Source: CAYMFD01 sp964389475 (lineage in GTDB: Bacteria > Bacteroidota > Bacteroidia > Chitinophagales > Saprospiraceae). From it: 60,879 nucleotides of DNA. Location of the stretch: positions 1 through 60,879 of the forward strand of contig CAYMFD010000009.1 in NCBI GenBank assembly GCA_964389475.1, read 5' to 3'. The position numbers and the translations under genes are program-made. The notes under the pieces are model-generated. The model searched no databases and was not told the DNA's origin. It worked only from the letters and a program-made list of their open reading frames with translations. Shown here one piece after another: positions 35,659-45,170 of this stretch; the first letter of the stretch is position 1; each line of letters begins with the position of its first letter.

Positions 35659-36627
35659 CTATTTGATGTATAGTCTCTGGCTTACTTGCTGATCACCTAC
35701 ATTGATCTGTACAACGTAGATACCACTAGTCAGTCCGTCTATCAAGACAGATGACGTACCGCCTAACTCTACTTGTCCGAGATAAGTAACCGCACCCATC
35801 ATATCGACAACACTGACCTCAGCCTGTTGGTCATCACTATTACCTTCGATAGTAAGGTAGTCACCGTTGCTTATGTGAGATGGATACATCTTGACATCTG
35901 TAGGACGCTTACTATCCAACTTGATACTACGTAGATCACTGTAAGTAACTGTACCATCAAGATCTACTTGCTGTAATCTATAGTACGATGTACCTGCGAG
36001 CGGATCTGCATCAAGGACTGAGTAATCACGATTTTCGTCCGTATTGCCCTCACTTATGACCTTATCGACCATATCAAATGTACGACCGTCGCTGCTTCGC
36101 TCTACTGCGATGTAGCTACTGTTGATCTCTGATGTCGTAGTCCAAACGATCTCTACTTCTTCTGCATGTTGTACGACTTCGAACTTTGATAGCTCGACTG
36201 GTAGTGTAGAGAGTATCAGATTGCCATTGTCATAATCGCAAGTAAGTGTGCGACCATTGGTTAATGAAAACACTATTGCGCCGGTCATACCACCACTAAC
36301 ACCTGCACCCATACCATCAAGGTTTCTCCATAGAGAGCTACCAATAGGTCTGATCCTGGATTGATTTCCATTGGGAATACGAAAAGAACCAATCGGCTGT
36401 GAATTAGTCAGATTTGTAGGACACTCCCACATACCACCTGCACGATCGGTACAACCATCTAATTCAATCGTAGTAGTCTGACCGAATAAGTCGCTTGCAT
36501 CAGCAGGACTAGCAAAATTCATTACAAACAAACCTGAACCTAACCAACGTGCATTATCTGGACAGGTCTGACTGTAGCACATGCTACTCAGACTAATAAA
36601 TAACAAGCAAAAAAGTACATTCTTCAT
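35659..36627 (-). CDS. Secreted protein with T9SS type A sorting domain
   Basis: A 322-residue exported protein. Seen: signal peptide MKNVLFCLLFISLSSMCYS; an N-terminal domain of unknown fold (~20-150, Cys-containing); a FN3-like domain common in Bacteroidota secreted proteins (LPVELSKFEVVQHAEEVEI to SYYRLQQVDLDGTVTYS); and a C-terminal sorting domain (KMYPSHISNGDYLTIEG to LTSGIYVVQINVGDQQ). The second ATG (36627) fits the signal peptide; the other at 36636 adds three residues. A strong promoter and terminator frame it as a single-gene unit. The substrate or partner is unknown. Confidence 0.82.
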   Translation of the reverse strand: MKNVLFCLLFISLSSMCYSQTCPDNARWLGSGLFVMNFASPADASDLFGQTTTIELDGCTDRAGGMWECPTNLTNSQPIGSFRIPNGNQSRIRPIGSSLWRNLDGMGAGVSGGMTGAIVFSLTNGRTLTCDYDNGNLILSTLPVELSKFEVVQHAEEVEIVWTTTSEINSSYIAVERSSDGRTFDMVDKVISEGNTDENRDYSVLDADPLAGTSYYRLQQVDLDGTVTYSDLRSIKLDSKRPTDVKMYPSHISNGDYLTIEGNSDDQQAEVSVVDMMGAVTYLGQVELGGTSSVLIDGLTSGIYVVQINVGDQQVSQRLYIK

Positions 36628-36656
36628 AGGTGGCATATTTTAAATTCAATCTTATG

Positions 36657-36685
36657 CAAAGTTATCACAATATGACATTTTGCAA
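36657..36685 (-). promoter_or_regulatory. Promoter for the T9SS protein gene
   Basis: On the minus strand TTG (36683-36685), 18 bases, TAACTTTG (36657-36664): a complete Bacteroidota promoter. Start near 36650, about 23 bases before ATG 36627. Confidence 0.68.
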
Positions 36686-37067
36686 GAATTATGACATTAA
36701 AATTTTAAATAAAAGCCATACAGCAATAAATACCTAAATATTATACGATTATATTATTTTATTTTGAAAATAATGCTACAAGGCAACTTATATAATGTAA
36801 GGCCAAACTCAAGCAACAGGAGAAAGACTTTAGAGCTACTCTATAGCTATATCAAAACCGCTAATAAGCCCTAAATGGCTAGCGCCACCCTGATAAATGA
36901 CGAAGATAATATACTGACTTTCGGTTTGGTACCATCCTACTTCTGAGCTTTCACGAAAGCTATCAATTAGTCTTCTTTACGTACTGTGGGGCATTGGGTC
37001 AAACTCGTATGAATAGTACAGAACGGTAGGCTGATGGTAGAAACTCCAAATGACTATCTGGTCTTAT
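36686..37067. other. A+T-rich intergenic region, no gene seen
   Basis: The first ~100 bases are very A+T-rich (AATTTTAAATAAAAG, then runs such as TATTATTTTATTTTG), typical of an upstream region of the minus-strand gene. The rest, toward the FGE stop, shows no gene, tRNA or strong hairpin. Confidence 0.5.
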
Positions 37068-38147
37068 TTACTGTGTAACATCTACCACACATCTAAACCC
37101 AGTATGGTTAAGACCAGTGTCAGCAGTACTACCCATACGGCGAGCATTGCGGTAGCCACTGCAATAGGTATCGTTGCACAAGAAGGAACCACCTCTGATC
37201 ACTCGTTCTTTCTGATAAGGTATCATGGGGTTACTCGCTTTGGAAGGACCACTAGCACTCGCCAGAGGAGTTGTTTTCTTGCTATAGTAACTTACATCAA
37301 ACCAATCCTCGCACCACTCCCAGACATTACCAGCCATGTCATATAAACCATACCCATTGGGTGCAAACGATGCTACTGGTGAGGTCGTTGCATAACCGTC
37401 CTTTAGGGTATTATGATAGGGAAATAAACCTTGGTAAAAGTTAGCTCTTGGTTCTCCTTGATTGACATCCTCATTGCCCCAAGGATAGACGAGGTTATCA
37501 CTCCCACCTCTAGCGGCCCACTCCCACTCTGCCTCGGTGGGTAGGCGCTTACCAGCCCAGTCACAATAAGCGACAGCATCCTCCCAAGCGATCTGCACAA
37601 CAGGATGAGCATCGAGTCCCATGATATCACTACCCGGTCCACTGGGGTGTCGCCAATCAGCACCTATGACCCAGCGCCACCATGCCTGTGGATTAGCAAG
37701 GGATACCTGCCCCTCTGGTGGAGTAAAGACTAGAGCACCTGGCATCATAATACTGTCGGGAGGCCGCGGTGTATCGGGCGGAAGGTTCTTTTTAAGCTCA
37801 TCCCAATCAAGGGCTCGCTCCGCTACGGTCGTATAATCGGTGGCTTCGACAAAGTCAGAAAACTGCTTATTGGTGACCTCTGTCCTATCCATATAAAAGG
37901 CATCGATGCTGACCTTGTGCTTTGGGAACTCATCAAGAGATGACTGATCATTATCACCACCCATATGGAGTATTCCAGCAGGAACGTAGACCATGTCGTG
38001 GGGAGTAGGCTGCAGATCAGTCGAAGGTGGTCTAGAGTCACATGACGAGAAAATCAATAAAGCTGCGACAAATACTCCTGCTATAAACATGACAATCGGC
38101 CTCACATATGTAAGTAACCAGATGTGAGTATCTTGATACGATGACAT
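37068..38147 (-). CDS. Formylglycine-generating-enzyme-like protein (SUMF1 fold)
   Basis: A 359-residue exported protein, probably a lipoprotein (AALLIFSSC, Cys36). Seen: a complete FGE-sulfatase domain with MVYVPAGILHMGGDN, EVTNKQFSDFVEAT, PVVQIAWEDAVAYCDWAGKR, LPTEAEWEWAARGG, NGYGLYDMAGNVWEW, and RVIRGGSFLCNDTYCSGYR. Cys324 and Cys329 match the copper-binding cysteine pair of true FGE (C-x4-C), which convert a sulfatase Cys to formylglycine. Many SUMF1-like proteins lack that pair, so this one may be active. No sulfatase is in the window. It follows the 73-residue gene by 21 bases. Confidence 0.85.
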   Translation of the reverse strand: MSSYQDTHIWLLTYVRPIVMFIAGVFVAALLIFSSCDSRPPSTDLQPTPHDMVYVPAGILHMGGDNDQSSLDEFPKHKVSIDAFYMDRTEVTNKQFSDFVEATDYTTVAERALDWDELKKNLPPDTPRPPDSIMMPGALVFTPPEGQVSLANPQAWWRWVIGADWRHPSGPGSDIMGLDAHPVVQIAWEDAVAYCDWAGKRLPTEAEWEWAARGGSDNLVYPWGNEDVNQGEPRANFYQGLFPYHNTLKDGYATTSPVASFAPNGYGLYDMAGNVWEWCEDWFDVSYYSKKTTPLASASGPSKASNPMIPYQKERVIRGGSFLCNDTYCSGYRNARRMGSTADTGLNHTGFRCVVDVTQ

Positions 38148-38168
38148 ACTCTATTACTTAATAGTGCA

Positions 38169-38390
38169 CTACATCATCTCGTAGTCGATATCAAGCTTAC
38201 GCAGGCCACGGAGTGCCGAGCTACTATTACTATCGGCGATAGCGATCTCAACTGGATCACCTGCTAAGAGTATATCGCAGTAGTCTTGAGCATCAAAGTC
38301 ACTTACCCCCTCTCCGATCTCTTGCAAAAGACCAATAATCGCCCTTTTATCGGGCCTAGTAGCATCACAGGTAAGTAGACGGATCTGCAT
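38169..38390 (-). CDS. Small protein resembling the ribosomal L7/L12 C-terminal domain
   Basis: A 73-residue protein starting MQIRLLTCDATRPDKRAIIGLL. The pattern of a basic residue then a hydrophobic helix, an acidic helix (DFDAQDYCDILLAG), P-V-E-I and a last helix (SALRGLRKLDIDYEM) resembles the compact L7/L12 C-terminal fold; I see this by eye only. It lies upstream of the FGE gene on the same strand. It has no signal peptide. The function is unknown; a factor-binding or scaffold role is speculation. Confidence 0.6.
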   Translation of the reverse strand: MQIRLLTCDATRPDKRAIIGLLQEIGEGVSDFDAQDYCDILLAGDPVEIAIADSNSSSALRGLRKLDIDYEMM

Positions 38391-38591
38391 AAGATAGGTG
38401 TTTTACTATAGAGTCTAAAAGTAGACTTAATTTCTTTGCTATGCTAAAAGTGATTAAAAATGGACTGTATCACGGTCTAGCAGTATATGCTAATCAGATA
38501 CGTAGGGTCTCTAGCATCGTCATAAACTCAAAAACCACCATATCAAGACTAGCGGTCGTCCTCTAAAGCGGCGACCCGAATCTCACCACCC

Positions 38592-40892
38592 CTACTGCGG
38601 ATTCTCTACGGTCAAGCGCTGAAAATCTGTGGTAGCCGAGTGACTACCTATCCAGATCTTAAAATCTCCAGCCTCTACACTATAGGCGCCATCCGCATGA
38701 AAGAAACTCAACTGCTCTGGCCCCACCTCGAAGCTCACAGTCTGGGTATCTCCCGCACTAATAAATACCTTCTCAAAGCCCTTGAGCTCTTTGACGGGTC
38801 TAGTTACGTTGCCATATAGGTCTTGGATGTAAAGCTGTACGACCTCGTGAGCATCGCGGCTACCCGTATTGGTCACCTCGACAGACGCCGTGATAGAGCC
38901 ATCAGCTGCCGTCGTACTGCTATTTAGGGTCACATCACTATAGCCGAATGTGGTATAAGACAAGCCATAGCCAAATGGGTATAAGGGTTTGAAGCCCTCA
39001 TCGAGATAATGAGACGTATTGCCTAGAGAGGTCTGCCATGCCTCTACCGGTATATCTGCCATCGGTATCCATGACTCATCAGATGATGGCCGACCAGTAT
39101 TCTTATGACTATGATACATGGGTATCTGTCCTACCGCCCGAGGAAAGGTAATGGGCAGTCTGCCTGACGGACTAGCGGCACCTGTCACCAAATCCGTAAT
39201 CGCTGGACCAGCCATAGTGCCGCCATGCCATGCATACAAGACAGCATCTACCTTAGATTGGAGTTCCGTCAGTATGAGAGGACGTCCAGCCATAACGATC
39301 AATACGATAGGCTTACCTACACTAGCAAGCTCATCTAGCAACTGTGACTGTGCACCTGGTAGCCCCAGGTGTGCTCGACTATGTGCCTCCCCCGAAAGGA
39401 TGGCTTCTTCTCCTGCGAAATAGAGTACTACATCAGACTGCTTGGCAGCCGATATGGCAGCAGCGAAGCCAGACTGGTCCATCGTCCTACTGATCTCTAA
39501 GCCAGGCGCATAGTTGACCGTCAGCTTATCCCCTACCTGCTCCTTAAGTGCTGTCAGTGGGGTTACGGAATCCGACTTCTTACCGTCAAAAGACCATGTA
39601 CCCATCTGCTCGTGTGGCGCATGAGCCATCGGGCCTATGACGGCTATCGAGCCGATATCGTCCGAGAGCGGCAGTACTTCACCCTTATTCTGCAGGAGTA
39701 TCGCAGACTCCTCCGCTGCCTTGCGTGCTGCCGCAAGGTGGTCGTTTGATAATATAGTTTTGGTATTGTTGCTTAGTGGATACGGCTGGTCAAACAAGCC
39801 CAGGCGACTCTTCGTCCTAAGGATGTTCCTTACAGCATCGTCGATCAGCTGCTTATCGATCAATCGTTCCTGGACCAGTGCAGGTAAGTGCTGATTGTAG
39901 GAGGTGCTCGTCATCTCCATATCTACACCCGCTCTCATAGCTCTGTATGCGGCTGCCTTCTCATCCTCGCAGTAGCCATGCGCTATCATCTCTGTGATCG
40001 ACTCCCAATCGCTGACAACCATACCCTGGTAGTCCCACTCGTCCCGGAGTACCTGTCGTAATAGAAACTCATTACCGCTGGCTGGCACGTCATTTATCTC
40101 ATTAAACGAAGTCATAAAAGTCATAGCCTCATGCTCGACGGCAGCCTTGAAAGGCCGTAGATAGACCTCCCGAAGGAGTCGCTCCCCTACGATCGCAGAG
40201 TTATAATCTCGTCCTCCCTCAGCCATACCGTAGGCAGCAAAATGCTTAGCACATGCGGCTATGTTACCATCCGCATAATTACCACTACCCTGGAAACCGT
40301 CTATCATAGCGACACCCATACGGGTAGTCAGATAAGCATCCTCACCGGGCGACTCCGCTACACGACCCCACCTCGGATCCCTCGTTATGTCTATCATCGG
40401 CGCAAATGTCCAGTTGATCCCCATGGAGCTACTCTCGAGTGCAGCTATCTGTGCCCCTTGCTCGACGATATCCGTATTCCACGTCGCGCTTTGTGCCAGT
40501 GGTATGGGAAACATAGTCCTAAAACCATGGATGACATCTCTACCTATCAAAAGCGGTATACCTAATCGACTCTTCTCTACGGCGATCTTCTGATAGGTGG
40601 CGATAAGGCGAGGATCCACCTCATTGAGTACAGATCCTACTCTACCCTCCTCGATTAATTGAGGAAGGTCGTTTTTGCTAATGCCGCCATCCAGCTGCTG
40701 TAACTGACCCAACTTCTCCTCCATCGTCATAAGCGCTAGTAGGGAGTCCGCCCTCCTAGTATCACTATCACTGATTGTTCTCACGACCTGCCGTGATTTG
40801 ACTTGCGTCGATGATGACAAACAACTGGCCAGGCCTAGGAGCATGGCCAATCCTAGCATGACTGACAGGCCCTTATATGATCTAACTAACAT
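38592..40892 (-). CDS. bglX: GH3 beta-glucosidase lipoprotein (BglX-like)
   Basis: A 766-residue family 3 glycoside hydrolase. Seen: lipoprotein signal MLLGLASC; the TIM-barrel domain with LIGRDVIHGFRTMFPIPLAQ, FAPMIDITRDPRWGRV, CAKHFAAYG and the nucleophile Asp in VVSDWESI (~295); the second domain (LPLSDDIGSIAVIGP, YFAGEEAI, SGEAHSRAHLGLPGAQ); and a FN3-like end (VTNTGSRDAHEVVQLY). These enzymes release glucose from beta-linked oligosaccharides. ATG 40892 is used; the adjacent GTG at 40895 is less likely. It is the last gene of the PUL, 24 bases after GH30. Confidence 0.93.
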   Translation of the reverse strand: MLVRSYKGLSVMLGLAMLLGLASCLSSSTQVKSRQVVRTISDSDTRRADSLLALMTMEEKLGQLQQLDGGISKNDLPQLIEEGRVGSVLNEVDPRLIATYQKIAVEKSRLGIPLLIGRDVIHGFRTMFPIPLAQSATWNTDIVEQGAQIAALESSSMGINWTFAPMIDITRDPRWGRVAESPGEDAYLTTRMGVAMIDGFQGSGNYADGNIAACAKHFAAYGMAEGGRDYNSAIVGERLLREVYLRPFKAAVEHEAMTFMTSFNEINDVPASGNEFLLRQVLRDEWDYQGMVVSDWESITEMIAHGYCEDEKAAAYRAMRAGVDMEMTSTSYNQHLPALVQERLIDKQLIDDAVRNILRTKSRLGLFDQPYPLSNNTKTILSNDHLAAARKAAEESAILLQNKGEVLPLSDDIGSIAVIGPMAHAPHEQMGTWSFDGKKSDSVTPLTALKEQVGDKLTVNYAPGLEISRTMDQSGFAAAISAAKQSDVVLYFAGEEAILSGEAHSRAHLGLPGAQSQLLDELASVGKPIVLIVMAGRPLILTELQSKVDAVLYAWHGGTMAGPAITDLVTGAASPSGRLPITFPRAVGQIPMYHSHKNTGRPSSDESWIPMADIPVEAWQTSLGNTSHYLDEGFKPLYPFGYGLSYTTFGYSDVTLNSSTTAADGSITASVEVTNTGSRDAHEVVQLYIQDLYGNVTRPVKELKGFEKVFISAGDTQTVSFEVGPEQLSFFHADGAYSVEAGDFKIWIGSHSATTDFQRLTVENPQ

Positions 40893-40916
40893 CACTATCT
40901 TATCTTTAAGAGATTC

Positions 40917-42413
40917 TTACTTTGGGTTTAACACAAAGGTGGTCAGCATACCACTCTCAAGCTCATAGGCAAATCGATCGTCACCGTAACGTAGACGCAG
41001 GGTCTGTGCCCTATTACGATGATTAAAGGCTACGATGACGACACTCTCGTCCGTATTCTTAAACGCTACTTGAGATATGTTTTGGCTACGCGTATTCAGG
41101 GTCTTTATGCGTACTGCACCCGGACGTACGAACTTACCTATATGCCCAAGTAAGACATACTCCTCATTGGTAGTGTAGGTGCCATTAGCGCTATTGACAG
41201 TGACCACGCCACGGCAATTTTGACACCCTCCATTGCGAGGTCCGCTATTCTCGTCAAGCGCTAGATTCCAAAAGAGAACGGACTTCGACCAATTTCTCGT
41301 GGCACCGACGATTAGGTTGTCAACATTCCATGATAGATTCTCAGCATAGTCTGGTGCAAAGTCACCGCCTGAGCATTCTGTAAAGTAGATCCCAAAATCT
41401 GGATACTGATCATGCACCGTTGACATAGCATTTACGTCTCCCGCGTAGCAGTGAAATGCTGTGCCGTCAATGTATTGGCGTGCTGACGGGTCACTTAAAA
41501 TATCCATTGGGTACCCTATATCGTCCCAGTTATGATCGTAGATGATGACTTTGGTGTCAAGGTTCTCCGTCTCCATCATGGGACCGAGGTGATCCCGGAT
41601 AAAGATCTTTTGCTCCTCTGAGCTCATTTCCATACTCATGTACGGAGCGGCATATAGAGGCTCATTCTGGACGGTGATCGAGTGTATCGGGATACCTCTT
41701 TCCTCCATCGCCTTGATGTACTTGACTAGATAGATGGCATAGCTATCCTGAAATAAGCCCTTAAGCCTCCCTCCATTCTCCAGGTTTTCATTGGTCTTCA
41801 TCCAGGCTGGCGGAGACCATGGAGTCGCCATGATATTAAGGTCTGGATTGATTTCGAGTATTTTGCGAAGGATCGGTATAAGGTACTCCTCTTCCATACT
41901 AAGGTCAAATCCGTCGACCGCCCGATCAGACTGCCCGCTACCTAGGTCATTGTAGGTATAGTCTGATAGTGAAAAGTCAGAGGCGCCGATAGTAAGTCTT
42001 ATAAAACTAATACCGATACCCTCCTCTGGATCAAAGAGGTCGCGCAGCACTTCGTCTTGCCGAGCCTCTGAGAGATGGGTACTAATTACATAAGCGGATG
42101 ATCCTGTCAAGGCTGCACCGAAACCCACCATTGACTGGTACGTCGTCTCATCGTCTATTAATACGTTGACACCAGCACCAGTAGAGTCGCTATCGAATGA
42201 CAGTGGCTCCGTCAGTCGGGCTAGCTTTAATAAGCCCTCCCTATCCGATCGGTACACGTCAATCTCATGCTCTAGTTGGGCCGTCTCGGTATCATCATTA
42301 CCATCATCTTGAGCTGGTGGTACTGGGATCTCGCTCTCGCCACAACTTGTTGCGAGTAGGAGTAATGTCACTACTAGTAGAGACAAACCTTTAAATATAT
42401 GGGTATAGATCAT
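40917..42413 (-). CDS. GH30 glycosidase lipoprotein
   Basis: A 498-residue GH30 enzyme (glucosylceramidase-like, probably subfamily 1, which includes endo-beta-1,6-glucanases). Seen: lipoprotein signal LLLLATSC (Cys24), MVGFGAALTGSSA, MATPWSPPAWMKTN, the acid/base Glu251 in VQNEPLYA, and the nucleophile Glu346 in FTECSGG, followed by the C-terminal beta-sandwich (FVRPGAVRIKT). In marine laminarin loci this family removes beta-1,6 branches. It sits between the T9SS carbohydrate-binding proteins and GH3. Confidence 0.92.
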   Translation of the reverse strand: MIYTHIFKGLSLLVVTLLLLATSCGESEIPVPPAQDDGNDDTETAQLEHEIDVYRSDREGLLKLARLTEPLSFDSDSTGAGVNVLIDDETTYQSMVGFGAALTGSSAYVISTHLSEARQDEVLRDLFDPEEGIGISFIRLTIGASDFSLSDYTYNDLGSGQSDRAVDGFDLSMEEEYLIPILRKILEINPDLNIMATPWSPPAWMKTNENLENGGRLKGLFQDSYAIYLVKYIKAMEERGIPIHSITVQNEPLYAAPYMSMEMSSEEQKIFIRDHLGPMMETENLDTKVIIYDHNWDDIGYPMDILSDPSARQYIDGTAFHCYAGDVNAMSTVHDQYPDFGIYFTECSGGDFAPDYAENLSWNVDNLIVGATRNWSKSVLFWNLALDENSGPRNGGCQNCRGVVTVNSANGTYTTNEEYVLLGHIGKFVRPGAVRIKTLNTRSQNISQVAFKNTDESVVIVAFNHRNRAQTLRLRYGDDRFAYELESGMLTTFVLNPK

Positions 42414-42533
42414 CTATGCTTGATTAGTCTTAGCGAGGGTCCACGCTGTATACCATGGACCCTACACTGCCTAAAACGCTTACTATTAACTTAACTACTC
42501 TTTCCTTTTGCTAGGTCTTACCTCAGCGAAATC

Positions 42534-43838
42534 CTATCTGACGACGATCTTACGAGCCTGCTGGCTAGTAGATGTTCTCAGCTCAACGATGTAGACGCCT
42601 GGTGTCCACCCGTCTAGACCGATACGGTGTATATCATGCGCATCACGAGTAGTCAGTCTCTTTTGATAAGTTACTTCTCCACTCATCGTGTATACGGAGA
42701 GGACATCATTCTGACCATCTAGGGACAATACCTTTACGCTTATCTCTTCATCTGCGATAGTAGGAAAGACCTCAAAGGTTTCCTCCAGCTCTGTCTCTGC
42801 CGTAGAGACGGTAAGCGTATTACAAGTACCGAACTCAAAGACTGGAAGTGCAACTGGAGCATTAACCTCTATGTCCAAAATCTCAAAGCGATTGTTGTTG
42901 TAGCTGCAAGACGCTGGTACAGTCTCGTCTGTCCCCCACGCATTGCCGTTGAGAAACTTGTACTCTATGTAGGACGTGGTAGCCATTACATCAACCTCCA
43001 CTTGGTAGGTATCTCCACCTATGTTAGCCATCTCTGTGCCCTCGGGATTCCAACCCTGAAAGCTGCCTGCAACATGCACTCCAGCTGGGTCAGCAGCTGC
43101 GTCGAGGCTGGTGGTAAATGTTACTCGCTTGGTCGGGACCGGATTGGCACAACCTCCGAATACAGCCATAGGCAGGGTCACCGAACTACCAGCTCCCACT
43201 ATGGTGTAGGGTCTGTTAGAGTCACCATTAGCACATCCATCACCAGGCGTCTCTTCACTGCCCCATGCATTACCATTGACAAACTTGTACTGTAGCACTC
43301 TTATTGAGGATAGTACAGGCACGGTCGCTTCGTATACTGTACCCGATGTGAGCTGCAGGGTCGTTCCTTCAGGGTTCCATCCATTGAAGTTACCAGCTAC
43401 ATGCACACCCTCGGCGCCTACTGTCTGGCCAGCCATATCAACTCTAAAGGTTACATTCTGTGTAGGTATTGCGGCAGGACAGCCATTAAATGGCACCACA
43501 GGTAGCATCATGTCCTCCGTAGGTGCTGTGAAAGTCCTGTTACTACCGCCTATCGTACAGTCACCAGGAGCAGCCTCCTCAGTTCCCCATTGATTGCCAT
43601 TGAGGTACTTGTACTCATAGTCTGCACCGGGCTGTAGGTCTAGCGTTAAGGCATAGATGCCATTGCCCTGATCTTCGAGTTGGTTGGCTTCAGTATTCCA
43701 ACCATTGAGACTACCTGCGATATGTACGCCGTCTGCCGACACGGTCTCACCAGTCATATCTAATTGAAAAGTAACCTGTACTTGACTACTAACGATCATA
43801 GTACAAATTGAAAGCAAAAAAGTATAAATAACTTTCAT
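42534..43838 (-). CDS. T9SS-sorted protein with three starch-binding-like modules
   Basis: A 434-residue exported protein. Seen: signal peptide (to ~residue 18), then three tandem ~105-residue modules with VTFQLDM, GVHIAGSLNGWN, YEYKYLNGNQWGTEE; each resembles the CBM20/CBM48-type N-domain of glycogen-active proteins. A C-terminal type A sorting domain (FEVFPTIADEEISVK to GVYIVEL) ends it. Expected to be secreted through T9SS and held on the cell surface, where it binds a glycan. It has a paralogue immediately upstream with two modules. No catalytic residues are visible. Confidence 0.82.
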   Translation of the reverse strand: MKVIYTFLLSICTMIVSSQVQVTFQLDMTGETVSADGVHIAGSLNGWNTEANQLEDQGNGIYALTLDLQPGADYEYKYLNGNQWGTEEAAPGDCTIGGSNRTFTAPTEDMMLPVVPFNGCPAAIPTQNVTFRVDMAGQTVGAEGVHVAGNFNGWNPEGTTLQLTSGTVYEATVPVLSSIRVLQYKFVNGNAWGSEETPGDGCANGDSNRPYTIVGAGSSVTLPMAVFGGCANPVPTKRVTFTTSLDAAADPAGVHVAGSFQGWNPEGTEMANIGGDTYQVEVDVMATTSYIEYKFLNGNAWGTDETVPASCSYNNNRFEILDIEVNAPVALPVFEFGTCNTLTVSTAETELEETFEVFPTIADEEISVKVLSLDGQNDVLSVYTMSGEVTYQKRLTTRDAHDIHRIGLDGWTPGVYIVELRTSTSQQARKIVVR

Positions 43839-43873
43839 GATATAGGTTTATGTGTTAAAAATGTGAGTATTGC

Positions 43874-45106
43874 TTATTTGATAAATATTGTGGTCTGAGC
43901 CGAGCCATCGACCCTCACGATAGAGACTAGGTAGGTCCCCGACTGTAGACGGGATACATCGATCGTCTCAACCTCACGACCAAGATCGCGGGACACTACA
44001 GGTTGACCCTGGATATTGTAGATGGTCATGTGGCCCACCGCCTGATTGATCGTAATTACGTCTACCGCTGGATTGGGATAGATAGAAATGTCTGTAAGCC
44101 CAGCGTCTAACTGCACAGACACCACGTATGTGTATTCGTCTTGGCCATCGATATCTACCTGACGCAGCCTATAGTAGTTAGTACCAGCGCTAGGGCGATA
44201 ATCAACAAACTGGTATTCTTTAGTCTCTTTAGTAGTGCCGAAACCTTCTACAAAGCCAATCATCGACCAGTCTCGTCCGTCTCGACTCCGCTGCACCTCA
44301 AAGCCCTTGTTATTGAGCTCGGCCGAGGTTACCCAGTCTACCATGACCTTGCCATCTCTAGCGACTGCATCTAGGCTAGCCAAAGTAACTGGTACAACGA
44401 AGGAGGACGGCGTGCATGTTCCATAGTCTATACCAGGCACAATTACTGATGATCCAAGACCGTCTATGACGTAAAATCGATTAGTCGCTGCATTAGCACA
44501 GGCGGCAGGTACTGTCTCTTCATTGCCCCAGCCACTACCATTGAGATACTTGTACTGGACTGTAGTAATTGACGATAGTACCGTAAAGGTGATTTCATAG
44601 AAATCATTGCCGATAGGTGTCATCTGTGTAGACGTAGGATTCCAACCATTAAAATTACCAGCGATGTAAACACCCGCAGGCGAGATGGTCTCGCCTCGCA
44701 TATCTACCGTAAAGGTGACGTCCTGCGTGGGATTGGGTGTAGGGCAACCACTAAATGGTATTACGGGTAGCGTCATATCTGCTGTGCCCGTAGTGAATAT
44801 ACGATTGTTACCACCTACAGCACAGGCCATAGGAGGTGTCTCTTCTGTGCCCCACGCATTACCATTGAGGTACTTGTACTCATAGTCTGCATCTGCGTCG
44901 AGCACCATAGTTACTTCGTAAATATTGTCACCATCAGGATCAGTCAGCATATTGGCACTGGTATTCCAGCCATTGAGGCTACCAGCGATGTGTACACCGT
45001 CCACAGATACAGTCTCGCTAGACATATCCAGCTGAAAGGTGACATTAATCTGAGCAGTCATAATGGTCACCAGGAGCATGACGAGAATTGTATTAAGAGT
45101 TTTCAT
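43874..45106 (-). CDS. T9SS-sorted protein with two starch-binding-like modules
   Basis: A 410-residue paralogue of the next gene. Seen: signal peptide, two modules (VTFQLDMSSETV, GVHIAGSLNGWN, YEYKYLNGNAWGTEE; then GVYIAGNFNGWNP, QYKYLNGSGWGNEE), a FN3-like region (VTLASLDAVARDGKVMVDWV to NYYRLRQVDIDGQD), and a type A sorting domain (ISIYPNPAVDVITI to LQSGTYLVSIV). The third module of its neighbour is replaced by the FN3-like region. Probably surface glycan binding. It lies 64 bases downstream of susD. Confidence 0.82.
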   Translation of the reverse strand: MKTLNTILVMLLVTIMTAQINVTFQLDMSSETVSVDGVHIAGSLNGWNTSANMLTDPDGDNIYEVTMVLDADADYEYKYLNGNAWGTEETPPMACAVGGNNRIFTTGTADMTLPVIPFSGCPTPNPTQDVTFTVDMRGETISPAGVYIAGNFNGWNPTSTQMTPIGNDFYEITFTVLSSITTVQYKYLNGSGWGNEETVPAACANAATNRFYVIDGLGSSVIVPGIDYGTCTPSSFVVPVTLASLDAVARDGKVMVDWVTSAELNNKGFEVQRSRDGRDWSMIGFVEGFGTTKETKEYQFVDYRPSAGTNYYRLRQVDIDGQDEYTYVVSVQLDAGLTDISIYPNPAVDVITINQAVGHMTIYNIQGQPVVSRDLGREVETIDVSRLQSGTYLVSIVRVDGSAQTTIFIK

Positions 45107-45170
45107 GGTTAGGTAAGTCTAAAGGTTGATTAAATGAATGGTATCGGGGCCGTGGTCAGCAGGTTTTATT

